In this document: positions 43,435 to 52,707 of the stretch, one piece after another
How the letters are laid out: each line of letters starts with the position of its first letter
How positions within the stretch are numbered: the first letter of the stretch is position 1
Assembly (NCBI RefSeq): GCF_018343665.1
Contig: NZ_JAGYPM010000002.1
Location: forward strand, 1,053,223 to 1,117,222
Direction: 5' to 3'
DNA: 64,000 nt
Source: Cytobacillus citreus
Lineage (GTDB): Bacteria; Bacillota; Bacilli; Bacillales; Cytobacillaceae
The notes under the pieces: generated by a model
The model's input: only the letters and a program-made list of their open reading frames with translations
The model's database searches: none
Told to the model about the DNA's origin: nothing
Program-made: the position numbers and the translations under genes

Positions 43435-44502
43435 GTGAAAAGACTTGAAAAATTAAGAGCAGTATTTAACGAACTTGGAATTGACGCGATGCTAATCACG
43501 AATGATCAGAATCGCAGATATATGACAGGGTTTACGGGTACAGCAGGTCTCGTATTAATTACAAAGGAAGAAGCATTTTTAGTTGTAGATTTCAGATATG
43601 TCGCACAAGCAAGTTTACAGGCGAAAGACTTTTCTGTCATCGAGGTAAGTACGAAAGCGGCATTACTTAGTGAAATTGTTCGACATACGGATAGATTAAA
43701 CATTTCTAAACTCGGATTCGAACAAAATCATGTAAACTTCTATACTTATTCCCAATACAAAGAGAAGTTAAATGCCGAAATGATTCCACTGTCAGGGGTT
43801 GTTGAAAAGCTTCGGATGGTTAAGGATGAGGAAGAGATAAAGACAATAAGAGTAGCCGCAGAAATTGCAGATGCTGCCTTTACCCATATTCTTGGTTTTA
43901 TTAGACCTGGGGTGTCTGAAATTGAAGTCTCAAATGAATTGGAATTTTATATGCGGAAACAAGGGGCTACATCGTCAGCGTTTGATACGATCGTTGCTTC
44001 TGGGCATCGTTCAGCATTTCCTCACGGTGTTGCCAGCAGTAAGTTAATTGATAAAGGTGATATGGTGACCCTTGATTTCGGTGCGTATTATCAAGGGTAT
44101 CGATCAGATATAACAAGAACGCTTGCAGTCGGTGAACCGAATGAAGATTTGAAAGGAATCTACGATATTGTTCACAATGCGCTATCAAGAGCACTATCTG
44201 GCATTAAACCTGGAATCACAGGTGAAGAGGCAGATGCTCTCTCAAGAGATTTTATTACCGAGAAAGGCTATGGAAAACAATACGGACATGGCTCGGGACA
44301 TGGAATTGGATTAGATATTCATGAGGAACCTTTTAAGAATGTGAATTGCGAAATTATCATACAGCCTGACATGGTTCTTACTGTTGAGCCGGGAATATAT
44401 ATTCCTAATCTTGGTGGCGTTCGAATTGAAGATGATATTTTAATTACTCAAGATGGCAATGAAGTGATTACGAAGTCAACAAAGGATCTAATTATTTTGT
44501 AA
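43435..44502 (+). CDS. M24 family Xaa-Pro peptidase (third copy)
   Basis: A 355-residue metallopeptidase with all five metal ligands: TLDFGAYYQGYRSDITR, GSGHGIGLDIHE, VEPGIYI and VRIEDDIL. The N-terminal domain reads NDQNRRYMTGFTGTAGLVLI near residue 23 and resembles the copy at 19188 more than that at 20348. The start is a GTG after GGAGGGA. Its place between the importer ATPase and binding-protein genes shows that this operon couples uptake with cleavage of Xaa-Pro peptides. Confidence 0.9.
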   Translation: MKRLEKLRAVFNELGIDAMLITNDQNRRYMTGFTGTAGLVLITKEEAFLVVDFRYVAQASLQAKDFSVIEVSTKAALLSEIVRHTDRLNISKLGFEQNHVNFYTYSQYKEKLNAEMIPLSGVVEKLRMVKDEEEIKTIRVAAEIADAAFTHILGFIRPGVSEIEVSNELEFYMRKQGATSSAFDTIVASGHRSAFPHGVASSKLIDKGDMVTLDFGAYYQGYRSDITRTLAVGEPNEDLKGIYDIVHNALSRALSGIKPGITGEEADALSRDFITEKGYGKQYGHGSGHGIGLDIHEEPFKNVNCEIIIQPDMVLTVEPGIYIPNLGGVRIEDDILITQDGNEVITKSTKDLIIL

Positions 44503-44587
44503 TGAACATGCTGACCTTATGTCATAAAGCCTTATTCTAATGAATCGCTAATATAAATAAAAAAAGAAAGATAGAAGGGGAATTTTT

Positions 44588-46261
44588 ATGAAAATGAAAA
44601 GTCCGATTATCATAGTTTTGATGCTCCTTGTTAGTACCTTTTTATCAGGCTGTTATGGAGGAGAGAGTAAAAAATCTTCCTCAGATGAAAATTCGAATAA
44701 GAATTCAAGCGAAAAATCGACTGAACAAGTATTAAACCTTGTTGAAGGCGGAGAGCTTCCGACCCTTGATACACTTGGACTATTTGATGCTCTGTCCAGT
44801 AGAACAATGAATAATATTTTTGAAGGCCTATACAGGCTGGATGAGTCACATGCACCAATCCCAGGAATGGCAGAGAGTTATGAAGTGAGTGAGGATGGTA
44901 AGGTCTATACCTTTCATATTCGTTCTGATGCGAAATGGAGTAATGGAACACCTGTAACAGCAAAGGATTTCGAATATGCATGGAAAAAGGCAATCAACCC
45001 TGAAACCCTATCAACTTATTCTTATCTATTTAATGATATAAAGAATGCTGCTGCTATACAGGATTCTAAAAATAGTTTGTATGGAAAGGTAGAGGAATTT
45101 GGAATTAAGTCTGTTGATGATCATACATTCCAAGTTGAATTAGATCATCCAGTACCTTACTTTTTAAGTCTTATTACGTATCCAGTGTTTTTTCCGCAAA
45201 ATCAGGAATTTGTTGAATCTCAGGGAGATAAATATGCGCTTGAAACAGAAAATCTTTTGTATAACGGACCTTTTGTCCTTGATTCATGGGAGCATGAGGT
45301 TGGTTGGGTATATAAGAAAAATCCAAGCTACTGGGATGCAAAAACAGTTAAGCTAGATACAATCAATGTAAAGGTCGTAAAAGAAGCGGCTACAAGAGTT
45401 AATTTATATGATACTGGCAAAATTGATGCAACAGAAATAACCTCTGAGTTTATTAACCAATATGCTAGTTCTCCAGAATACAGTACATTGCTTAAACCTG
45501 AAGTATTTTTTATCCGCATGAATCAAAATAATAAATATTTGGCTAATGTCAATATTCGCAAAGCAATCGATATGGGTTGGGATAAAAAAGCAGCAGTGGA
45601 TAGTCTCTTAAATAATGGATCAGTTCCGGCATACTACTTAGTACCTAAAGAATTTGCTTTTGATGAGAGCGGAAAAGACTTCCGTGCAAAATATCAAGGT
45701 TTTAACGATGAAGGAGTAGAAAAAGCAAAAGAATATTGGGAAAAGGGTTTAGAAGAGCTTGGTGTTGATAGCATAGAGCTAGAGTTTTTGAGCTATGATA
45801 GCGAGGAAAGAAAACAAATCAGCGAATACTTTAAAAATCAGTTAGAGACTAATTTGCCTGGTATTAAAATAAAGATTAATCAGCAGCCTAATAAGCAAAA
45901 GCTTGAACTTGAATCAAGCCTGCAATATGACCTTACTTATTCAGGGTGGGGACCAGATTTCCAAGACCCTATTACTTTTATTGATCTCTATCTTTCGAAT
46001 GGATCGTATAATTGGTCAAATTATGCAAATGAAGATTTTGATAGTCTCGTAATGGAAGCGAAGACGAATCCGACCGATATTGCAAAACGATGGGAAAATA
46101 TGCAGGAGGCAGAAAGAATTCTAATTGAAGAGGACGCTGCCATTTCTCCAATGTACCAATCTGGCCAAGCCCGACTTATGAAGCCATATGTAAAAGGCTA
46201 TATCTCACATCCATTCGGTGTATTTGCTTCATATAAGTGGACATATATTGAAGGGAAATAA
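44588..46261 (+). CDS. oligopeptide-binding lipoprotein (OppA family)
   Basis: A 557-residue extracellular peptide-binding lipoprotein. The signal peptide ends in the lipobox LSGC (Cys near residue 21), followed by a Ser/Asn/Lys-rich linker and an OppA-type domain (SNGTPVTAKDFEYAWKKAINP near residue 120; end YKWTYIEGK). It is a close paralogue of the orphan protein at 16952-18643. It is presumably the specific receptor for the importer encoded at 39003-42951. Confidence 0.92.
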   Translation: MKMKSPIIIVLMLLVSTFLSGCYGGESKKSSSDENSNKNSSEKSTEQVLNLVEGGELPTLDTLGLFDALSSRTMNNIFEGLYRLDESHAPIPGMAESYEVSEDGKVYTFHIRSDAKWSNGTPVTAKDFEYAWKKAINPETLSTYSYLFNDIKNAAAIQDSKNSLYGKVEEFGIKSVDDHTFQVELDHPVPYFLSLITYPVFFPQNQEFVESQGDKYALETENLLYNGPFVLDSWEHEVGWVYKKNPSYWDAKTVKLDTINVKVVKEAATRVNLYDTGKIDATEITSEFINQYASSPEYSTLLKPEVFFIRMNQNNKYLANVNIRKAIDMGWDKKAAVDSLLNNGSVPAYYLVPKEFAFDESGKDFRAKYQGFNDEGVEKAKEYWEKGLEELGVDSIELEFLSYDSEERKQISEYFKNQLETNLPGIKIKINQQPNKQKLELESSLQYDLTYSGWGPDFQDPITFIDLYLSNGSYNWSNYANEDFDSLVMEAKTNPTDIAKRWENMQEAERILIEEDAAISPMYQSGQARLMKPYVKGYISHPFGVFASYKWTYIEGK

Positions 46262-46354
46262 GTTTTTCTAATGGTTACCGGCTCTGAATCTATTGAAATA
46301 GGTGCAGAGCCAATAGTATTACAATTTATAATTATTTAATACGGAGGAGATAGT

Positions 46355-47359
46355 ATGAACTTTAGCAAAATGTTTACAACCGTTGATCTGCATGTAGCAG
46401 GGGAACCTTTACGCGTCATAACTGGAGGGTTTCCTGAAATAAAAGGAAGTACTCAATTGGAAAGACGTGCCTATTGCATGGAGCACTTGGATCATCTTCG
46501 TGAAGTTTTAATGTATGAACCGCGTGGACATCATGGAATGTACGGCTGTATTATTACACCTCCAGCTAGTCCGCATGCTGATTTCGGTGTGCTGTTTATG
46601 CATAATGAAGGATGGAGTACGATGTGCGGGCATGGCATTATTGCTGTTATGACAGTTGGAATTGAGACTGGGATGTTCGATCTTTCGAATGGCAAAGAAA
46701 AATTTATTATTGATAGTCCTGCTGGAGAGGTTATCGCCTATGCAAAATATAGTGGGACCCAGGTTGAATCTGTTTCCTTTGAAAATGTCCCTTCCTTCGT
46801 TTATAAGAAAGACTTTCCTATCAAAATGGATGGCTATGAATTTAATGTTGATATTGCTTTTGGAGGAGCTTTTTACGCAGTAGTTGACAGTAAAGAAATG
46901 AATTTAAAGGTAAACTTTAAAGATTTACGTGAAATTCAAACATGGGGAAGCAAAATCAAACATTGTATTGAAAGCCAAATAGAGGTTAAACATCCGCTTG
47001 AGCCAGGATTAAAGGGAATCTATGGAGTGATTTTTTCTGATGTACCGAATAAAGAAGGTGCTGACTTACGGAATGTTACTATTTTTGCCGATGAGCAAGT
47101 AGACCGTTCTCCTTGTGGTACAGGTACCTCTGCCAGAGCTGCAACACTAGTTGAGCATGGTCGTTTAAAAGAGGGTGAAAGCTTTGTTCACGAGTGTATT
47201 ACAGATGGACGGTTCATCGGTGAAGTATTGTCTCTTACTAAAGTAGGAGAATATAATGCAGTTGTTCCAAAGGTATCAGGTCAAGCATATATCACTGGAT
47301 TTCATCAATTTGTTGTAGATCCGAGAGATCCTTTGAAGCAAGGATTTTTATTAGACTAA
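46355..47359 (+). CDS. proline racemase family enzyme (third paralogue, Cys/Cys type)
   Basis: A 334-residue proline racemase family protein. C91 (STMCGHGI) and C254 ([11 protein letters not shown]) are both present, as required for racemase or epimerase activity. Several blocks ([43 protein letters not shown]) resemble trans-3-hydroxy-L-proline dehydratases. Those enzymes, however, have Thr in place of the second Cys. A racemase/epimerase acting on hydroxyproline isomers or on proline is therefore more likely than a dehydratase. It ends the importer operon, so its substrate probably comes from the peptides taken up. Confidence 0.87.
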   Translation: MNFSKMFTTVDLHVAGEPLRVITGGFPEIKGSTQLERRAYCMEHLDHLREVLMYEPRGHHGMYGCIITPPASPHADFGVLFMHNEGWSTMCGHGIIAVMTVGIETGMFDLSNGKEKFIIDSPAGEVIAYAKYSGTQVESVSFENVPSFVYKKDFPIKMDGYEFNVDIAFGGAFYAVVDSKEMNLKVNFKDLREIQTWGSKIKHCIESQIEVKHPLEPGLKGIYGVIFSDVPNKEGADLRNVTIFADEQVDRSPCGTGTSARAATLVEHGRLKEGESFVHECITDGRFIGEVLSLTKVGEYNAVVPKVSGQAYITGFHQFVVDPRDPLKQGFLLD

Positions 47360-47366
47360 AGATAGG

Positions 47367-47409
47367 CATTCAAAAAACCTTTGATATTTTATCAAAGGTT
47401 TTTTGAATG
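47367..47409. terminator. strong terminator after the second importer operon
   Basis: A perfect 20-bp palindrome, CATTCAAAAAACCTTTGATA with its complement around a TTT loop, containing T runs on both sides. Confidence 0.92.
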
Positions 47410-47658
47410 GAAAACAGGGGCTCAAAGCCCTGGCCTCTATAGCATCAGTGCGCACGACATCATAGAATAGAAATGAATCTTCTTAGGGGATTGGCAACCA
47501 AAATATGAAAGAGCATTAGTAGCTGCTTTTCAAATTAATAGGGAAAAGGATAAAGCTGATGAAAAAAAGATAGATTCAAAAAGAAAAAGAAAATAGTATT
47601 AGTAAAATATCCCTTTTCTGAGATATGATGAATTCATATCAATAGTCGGGAGGTTCCA
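47410..47658. other. intergenic region, no supported gene
   Basis: A short hairpin (CAGGG...CCCTG) near 47416-47434 follows the terminator. From about 47478 to 47595 there is an open stretch without a start codon (beginning IFLGDWQPKYERAL) that may be a gene remnant or chance. Confidence 0.3.
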
Positions 47659-47901
47659 ATGAAAAGAAATGTATATTTAGTACTTGCTATTATTTGGGGT
47701 CTTTATCTTGTTTATGCGATTTTTACTTATATTACTCACGTTTGGGGGTATAAAACTATCGCAGATCATATTATTGCCAATGCGTTTATAAGTTTATTTA
47801 TATTATTAGAAATATATTTAATAAGAAAATTAATGAAACCTAAAAATCGTGATTATATGACCAAAGAAAAAAAGCTATTGATTTTGAGGAAAAAAGCTTA
47901 A
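47659..47901 (+). CDS. small membrane protein of unknown function
   Basis: An 80-residue protein with two hydrophobic helices (about residues 5-27 and 38-57) and a strongly basic C-terminus (KKLLILRKKA). The ATG follows GGGAGG at normal spacing. I do not recognise the family. It stands between a terminator and another small membrane-anchored gene; nothing in the sequence links it to the peptide island. Confidence 0.65.
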   Translation: MKRNVYLVLAIIWGLYLVYAIFTYITHVWGYKTIADHIIANAFISLFILLEIYLIRKLMKPKNRDYMTKEKKLLILRKKA

Positions 47902-47998
47902 AGGCAGGATGATCAAATATTGGTAATATTTAACGTTTCTTATTTTCTTAAAGTAAATAATGGTATAATTAAACTTGAGAATTAAGGGGTGTGAGAAG

Positions 47999-48418
47999 AT
48001 GAGAATCATCAAATTTTTAATTATAACTTTAGTTCTGCTTGGTGTCATTGGTTACGGTGTTTATCATTATGGTACTAAGATTGCTTCCGATAAGGTAGTG
48101 GAGACTATTTCCGCAGAACTTGAGAACAGCGGAGAATTGGAAGAAATAAAGAAAACAATTGAAAGCGATCCTGAACTAATATCATTTATTGAAGAGGCTG
48201 AAACAGTAGACAGCAGCAAATTGCCGTTTACTACAAAAGAAGAGGCAACAAAAGTGTTAATTCAAAAAGTCGGCATTTCTGAACTAAATGATATTAGGGC
48301 ACAGGTACAGAATGGATCTATTTCTAAAGAAGAGGTTCTTCAAGAAATCCAGGGGAAATTAACAGATGAAGAAATCATGGCATTAAAAGTAATTGCTTAC
48401 AAAGAGCTATATAAATAG
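47999..48418 (+). CDS. hypothetical membrane-anchored protein
   Basis: A 139-residue protein: an N-terminal hydrophobic anchor or uncleaved signal (residues 3-24), then an acidic helical region rich in Glu and Lys (SAELENSGELEEIKKTIESD near residue 42). The ATG at 47999 follows AAGGGGTG; an in-frame start at 47975 has none. A TATAAT at 47964-47969 may be the -10 element. A terminator follows. The family is not recognised; an extracytoplasmic helical domain is all that can be said. Confidence 0.68.
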   Translation: MRIIKFLIITLVLLGVIGYGVYHYGTKIASDKVVETISAELENSGELEEIKKTIESDPELISFIEEAETVDSSKLPFTTKEEATKVLIQKVGISELNDIRAQVQNGSISKEEVLQEIQGKLTDEEIMALKVIAYKELYK

Positions 48419-48424
48419 ATTAGT

Positions 48425-48451
48425 AGGGCTGAGAAATTCAGTCCTTTTTTT
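48425..48451 (+). terminator. Rho-independent terminator of the hypothetical gene
   Basis: GGGCTGA pairs with TCAGTCC (one G-T pair), followed by seven T residues. Confidence 0.75.
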
Positions 48452-48712
48452 ATTTTGATCTTAACCCTAGTCTACCTCAGTTTACTTGTTTCTAGGGCTT
48501 TTAGGGCCTGGTATTGTATTCACAAAATAATAATCTCTCAAAATCTATTAAGTCGACAGCGTTTCTTTTAGACATAAGGCGACTGATAATGATGGACGAA
48601 AAAAATTAAGGCTTTTATCACAGATTATAAAATCAGAAAATTGGTAATTATTACTCTAATAGAAAATCCCTCCATATCCTACAATGAATTTAATAGGGAG
48701 AGGAGGGTTTTG

Positions 48713-50602
48713 ATGAAAAGGAAAAAGTACTTTCTAGCAACCACTTTTTTAACTACAATTGCTTTAACTCTATCATCTTTGAATTTTACAAGTGCGGAAA
48801 CAATTATGCCAAAGGAGTTGCAGTCAGTTAATTCTTTAGGTGAAGTAAAATCGCAGCCGAAGTATTCATACAAAGACGCTATTCGTGAAACAGTTTTTGT
48901 AGAATCAACCCTAGACACTGACAATAATGGTAAACCCGACCGGATTGCGGTTGATATCATTCGGCCGAAGGAATCGAATGAAGGGCTTAAAGTTCCTGTT
49001 ATTATGGATGCCAGTCCCTATTATGAAAGTTTAGGAAGAGGAAATGAAAGTGAAGTGAAGGACAAAGATAAGGATGGGGTCAATGAGAAGTTTCCTCTTT
49101 TCTATGATAATTATTTTGTTCCAAGAGGGTACGCAGTAGCATTACCAGAAATGGTCGGTACGAATCAATCAGATGGATGTCCCACTACTGGCGGATATGA
49201 GGAAATTGAGAGTATAAAGGTTGTTATTGATTGGCTTAATGGGAGAGCTAAGGCATGGGATAAAAATAATCAGCAGGTAAGTGCTGATTGGACGACAGGT
49301 AATGTTGGCATGATTGGAAAATCATACGACGGTACTTTAGCTAACGGTGTTGCAGCTACGGGAGTAGAGGGTTTAAAAACCATCGTTCCAATTAGTGCGA
49401 TTAGCAATTGGTATAATTACTATCGTTATGCAGGGGTTACTTACTATAATAATGGGCCTGGCGGATTAGCCAGCAGAGTAGTAAGCAGCTCACGCAAAGA
49501 AGCATGTCAGCCTGTATTTGATCGGTTAAATAGAGAGGCTGATGACGTAACAGGGGACTATAACGATTTTTGGGATGAAAGAAATTATGTGAAAGATGTC
49601 AAAAATGTAAAAGCAAGTGTATTTGCTATCCATGGTTTAAATGATTTAAACGTAAAAATGAACCATTTTGGTGATTGGTGGGAAGCTCTTAATAAGGAAA
49701 AAGTTCCTCGTAAACTATGGCTGACTCAAACTGGGCACGTAGATCCTTTTGATTTCCGCAGGGCGGAGTGGGTAGACACACTTCACCGCTGGTTTGATTA
49801 CTGGCTCTTAGGCATTCAAAATGGCATCATGGATGAACCGGCTGTAGATATTGAAAGAGATGCTGATGTATGGGAAACTCAAGCCTCATGGCCGGAACAA
49901 AAGGCAAAATCCATTAAAATTCGTTTTGCTCCTGGAGAAGATCAAGATTCACCTGGAGTATTGACGACAGGTCCAGTAAAAGGTAACTTTACCCAAACCT
50001 TTACGGATAATCCACGGCAAACCGAAAGAGAAATGGTCACAAACGAAACAATGGTGAAAGATGATCGTCTGGTGTTCCTAACTGAACCATTAAGCGACGA
50101 TGTTCGTTTTAGTGGTACGCCAGAAATTTCGCTTCGAGCAACAGTAGATAAAGAGAAAAGTAATTTAACAGTGCTAATCGTAGATTATGGAACAGATACC
50201 CGGGTCAATCATGAAGGAAGAGGAGAGGGCATTCAGACATTAACAAATGAAACCTGTTGGGGAGAAAGCTCGGAGACAGATGATGCTTGCTATAAAGAAA
50301 CAATGAAAACTACCCATACAGCACCGTATGAGATTGTCACTCGAGGCTGGTTCGACCCGCAAAATTGGAAGTCACTATTAATATCAGATCCACTAAATCC
50401 AGGTAAAAATTATAAATTCGAGTGGCAAGCATTGCCTGACGATTATGTCTTTAAGAAAGGACATCGCATTGGAGTGATCATTGCTGGAAGTTCTTATCAG
50501 CGCTTCATTCCTTCCACTACAGGAGCTACTTTCAATGTGCATCTAGGGCAAAGCTTTATCAACCTGCCAATCGTTGAAGGTAAAAAAGCGGTTGATTTTT
50601 AA
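48713..50602 (+). CDS. secreted Xaa-Pro dipeptidyl-peptidase (S15/CocE family)
   Basis: A 629-residue serine peptidase that removes Xaa-Pro dipeptides from the N-terminus of peptides. A signal peptide (about residues 1-30, ending NFTSAE) predicts secretion, unlike the cytoplasmic PepX of lactic acid bacteria. The alpha/beta-hydrolase domain has the nucleophile Ser in GKSYDG, an Asp in LNDLNVK and a His in QTGHVDP. The C-terminal jelly-roll domain starts near residue 400. The ATG at 48713 follows GAGAGGAGGG. Its products, Xaa-Pro dipeptides, are substrates for the importers and M24 peptidases of the island, a functional link by inference. Confidence 0.9.
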   Translation: MKRKKYFLATTFLTTIALTLSSLNFTSAETIMPKELQSVNSLGEVKSQPKYSYKDAIRETVFVESTLDTDNNGKPDRIAVDIIRPKESNEGLKVPVIMDASPYYESLGRGNESEVKDKDKDGVNEKFPLFYDNYFVPRGYAVALPEMVGTNQSDGCPTTGGYEEIESIKVVIDWLNGRAKAWDKNNQQVSADWTTGNVGMIGKSYDGTLANGVAATGVEGLKTIVPISAISNWYNYYRYAGVTYYNNGPGGLASRVVSSSRKEACQPVFDRLNREADDVTGDYNDFWDERNYVKDVKNVKASVFAIHGLNDLNVKMNHFGDWWEALNKEKVPRKLWLTQTGHVDPFDFRRAEWVDTLHRWFDYWLLGIQNGIMDEPAVDIERDADVWETQASWPEQKAKSIKIRFAPGEDQDSPGVLTTGPVKGNFTQTFTDNPRQTEREMVTNETMVKDDRLVFLTEPLSDDVRFSGTPEISLRATVDKEKSNLTVLIVDYGTDTRVNHEGRGEGIQTLTNETCWGESSETDDACYKETMKTTHTAPYEIVTRGWFDPQNWKSLLISDPLNPGKNYKFEWQALPDDYVFKKGHRIGVIIAGSSYQRFIPSTTGATFNVHLGQSFINLPIVEGKKAVDF

Positions 50603-50620
50603 AGTATTTTATATAAAAAA

Positions 50621-50662
50621 GATAAAACCAGCAGTCTTCACTTTGAGTCTGCTGGTTTTATC
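50621..50662. terminator. bidirectional terminator between the two secreted peptidase genes
   Basis: GATAAAACCAGCAG pairs perfectly with CTGCTGGTTTTATC around a 14-base loop. Confidence 0.9.
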
Positions 50663-50692
50663 ATAAAATAAATCGATTTTATCTATAAAATA

Positions 50693-50726
50693 AAAGGAGG
50701 AGGCACTCTTAAGCACTTCCTCCTTT
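50693..50726 (-). terminator. terminator of the M6 metalloprotease gene
   Basis: AAAGGAGGA pairs with TCCTCCTTT; on the minus strand the stem runs into TTTTATTTTAT. It lies just after the protease stop codon. Confidence 0.8.
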
Positions 50727-50733
50727 CAACTAT

Positions 50734-52707
50734 TTATTTTCCGTTACCAGGTCCAATGCGTCGAGTCATATTAGCGCTCTTACTGTCATCCGTTTCTGAA
50801 GTAACTGTAAAGGTAAGGTTGGTTGGAGCCGGTTTATCGCTGCCTTTTGGAATCTTAACGTACACAGGTACAGTGGCTGTTTTTCCAGCTTCTACCTCAA
50901 TGACATTATGCTGCAGTTGAACATCCCAGCCAGCATCCGTTTTGACATTAAGTCGTACAAGGTCAGTTGCAGTACCGGTATTTTTTACATTGAAATTATA
51001 AACGGCTATTTTTCCTGGTGTGGCAAATTGGGATGTACCGTTTTCAACCGCGACACCGCGTTCGTATGGACCTGAGCCATCCATATGACGAACTGCTACA
51101 CGGTAGGAAAGGGCACTAATATCGTCATATTTCTTATCTAAAATATAGAAGTGAAGACGGTTATACTCGTCCTTATACTCACTGACAACGCCTTCGCCAG
51201 TTCCAGCTTTAAACAGGGCGTCCGCAAGCTGTTGGTAGTCTCCCTTGGACAGCATGGCAGTGGAGCCATCTGGTCGATTGAAGTCTACGAGATTGATATC
51301 TTCTTTATGTGAATCAATGACCCAAATGTTTGGTGAAGATTCACTGTTCTTTGTTTTCGCTAATAAAACACCTGAGTCGGGGGCAAAAGAATCATAGCCA
51401 ACTCGGTCTACAACTTCCAATGTATAGTTATTGTACCACTTGGCACCACGCTGCATGTCTGCACGCCAATCATCGTTTAGTGAGTTAGGCGGTGTGTTAT
51501 CTACCATGCTTATATTGATCCCAACTAATTCCTCTCGTCCAAATTGGCTACCGGCTGGAACCTCCCGTGCAAGGATATCTGTAAAGACTGGACCTGTCTC
51601 TGCAAGCTGATCACGGTCTAGGCTTAAATATTGATCCGGTGTTAAGAAGCCTTGTTTAATTTTGTTGCGCAGCATATGGTGTGCTGGAGCAGAAGCACCT
51701 AGTGTGGATGGGACCATCCAGCGAGTGTGCGGGCCGCCAGGACCATTAAAGCTGCCACGGCTCATTAATTCCCAAGGACCGGAGTAAGTTCTAGAAACTG
51801 GCTTCGCATATGGATTGTTGTAGTTGTCGGCAAGAGCCATGATATGTCCAAATTCGTGAGCGAAAGTACCCATGCCATCATTTTCACCTTGAATCGAGGT
51901 ACCGCCGCCAGCACTTGACCAAATACTTTTCGCTGCATACCAAGAAGTCCATGGAACGTAACGAGTTACTGCTGAGTTAGGCATACCTGGAATTTTCGGT
52001 CCGAAGGCATCAGTCACTTGATCAGGACCTTGGAACATCATTTCGCCTAATTCTTGCCAAACACCTGATTCATCATAGCCTGCATGAACAATAAAATTAA
52101 AGTCGAATGTTTCCCCAGAAGCTTCAATGTCAGCTTTTGCTTTCGCAACGGCTTCAGACCTCAGGTTTCGACCTTTGGAACCTGGAGGCATATTCACTTG
52201 CTGTCCAAATTCATTAAGTCCATACTCGTATTCATTTCCATCCATCCGATAAGGCCCAAAAGCTTTAAGCTCAATTTTCCATTTACCGAAGGAGTTTTCT
52301 CTCCAATATTCATTTACTGTCCGATAGTTATTCAAGGCTGAAGGTTTGTTGAGAAAATCTTCCCACCACTTACCAAGCTGATCGCGCGGAACGTTTCCAG
52401 TACCGATAGGGTTGCCGGCAATTTCCGAACCCTCAGTCTGGCTTAGGATAAATTCTTGATCAGGGAAATCGACAATGATCAATGTACCTTTAATAACTCG
52501 TTCCGGTGTAATATCTGAAGTATTCCAGTCAATTCCGGGTACTGGACGGTAATCACTCCATGACATGTCCCGTGGCAGGACCCAGGATTGCGGATCCACC
52601 GGTTCTGGAAAATCAGATAATCCTGGCTGATCTGCGTAAGCTGTTGAGGAAACGGCAACCGTTAAAAAAGTAGTAAAAGCAATAAACGTCTTCTTCATGT
52701 TCCTCAA
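50734..52707 (-). CDS. secreted M6 family (InhA-like) metalloprotease
   Basis: A 657-residue secreted zinc protease. The signal peptide ends STAYA near residue 25. The catalytic domain has the zinc motif HEFGH in GTFAHEFGHIMALADNYN near residue 285. A C-terminal domain of about 110 residues resembles an Ig-like NEW3 fold (NVKNTGTATDLVRLNV) and may bind substrate or wall. The start is uncertain: a TTG at 52707 has AGGAGG 8 bases upstream, whereas the ATG three codons later is near a GAGG. M6 proteases such as immune inhibitor A cut many host proteins; collagen or gelatin as a target is only suggested by the neighbourhood. Confidence 0.88.
   Translation of the reverse strand: MRNMKKTFIAFTTFLTVAVSSTAYADQPGLSDFPEPVDPQSWVLPRDMSWSDYRPVPGIDWNTSDITPERVIKGTLIIVDFPDQEFILSQTEGSEIAGNPIGTGNVPRDQLGKWWEDFLNKPSALNNYRTVNEYWRENSFGKWKIELKAFGPYRMDGNEYEYGLNEFGQQVNMPPGSKGRNLRSEAVAKAKADIEASGETFDFNFIVHAGYDESGVWQELGEMMFQGPDQVTDAFGPKIPGMPNSAVTRYVPWTSWYAAKSIWSSAGGGTSIQGENDGMGTFAHEFGHIMALADNYNNPYAKPVSRTYSGPWELMSRGSFNGPGGPHTRWMVPSTLGASAPAHHMLRNKIKQGFLTPDQYLSLDRDQLAETGPVFTDILAREVPAGSQFGREELVGINISMVDNTPPNSLNDDWRADMQRGAKWYNNYTLEVVDRVGYDSFAPDSGVLLAKTKNSESSPNIWVIDSHKEDINLVDFNRPDGSTAMLSKGDYQQLADALFKAGTGEGVVSEYKDEYNRLHFYILDKKYDDISALSYRVAVRHMDGSGPYERGVAVENGTSQFATPGKIAVYNFNVKNTGTATDLVRLNVKTDAGWDVQLQHNVIEVEAGKTATVPVYVKIPKGSDKPAPTNLTFTVTSETDDSKSANMTRRIGPGNGK

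Noticed and set aside
47478..47595. Open stretch beginning IFLGDWQPKYERAL with a lysine-rich end
   Set aside because: No start codon and no recognised family. It may be a gene remnant, but the evidence is too thin to call one.
48625..48650. CodY-like half site (TCAGAAAATT) before the dipeptidyl-peptidase gene
   Set aside because: The full 15-base box has four mismatches to the consensus, which is too weak to report as a site.
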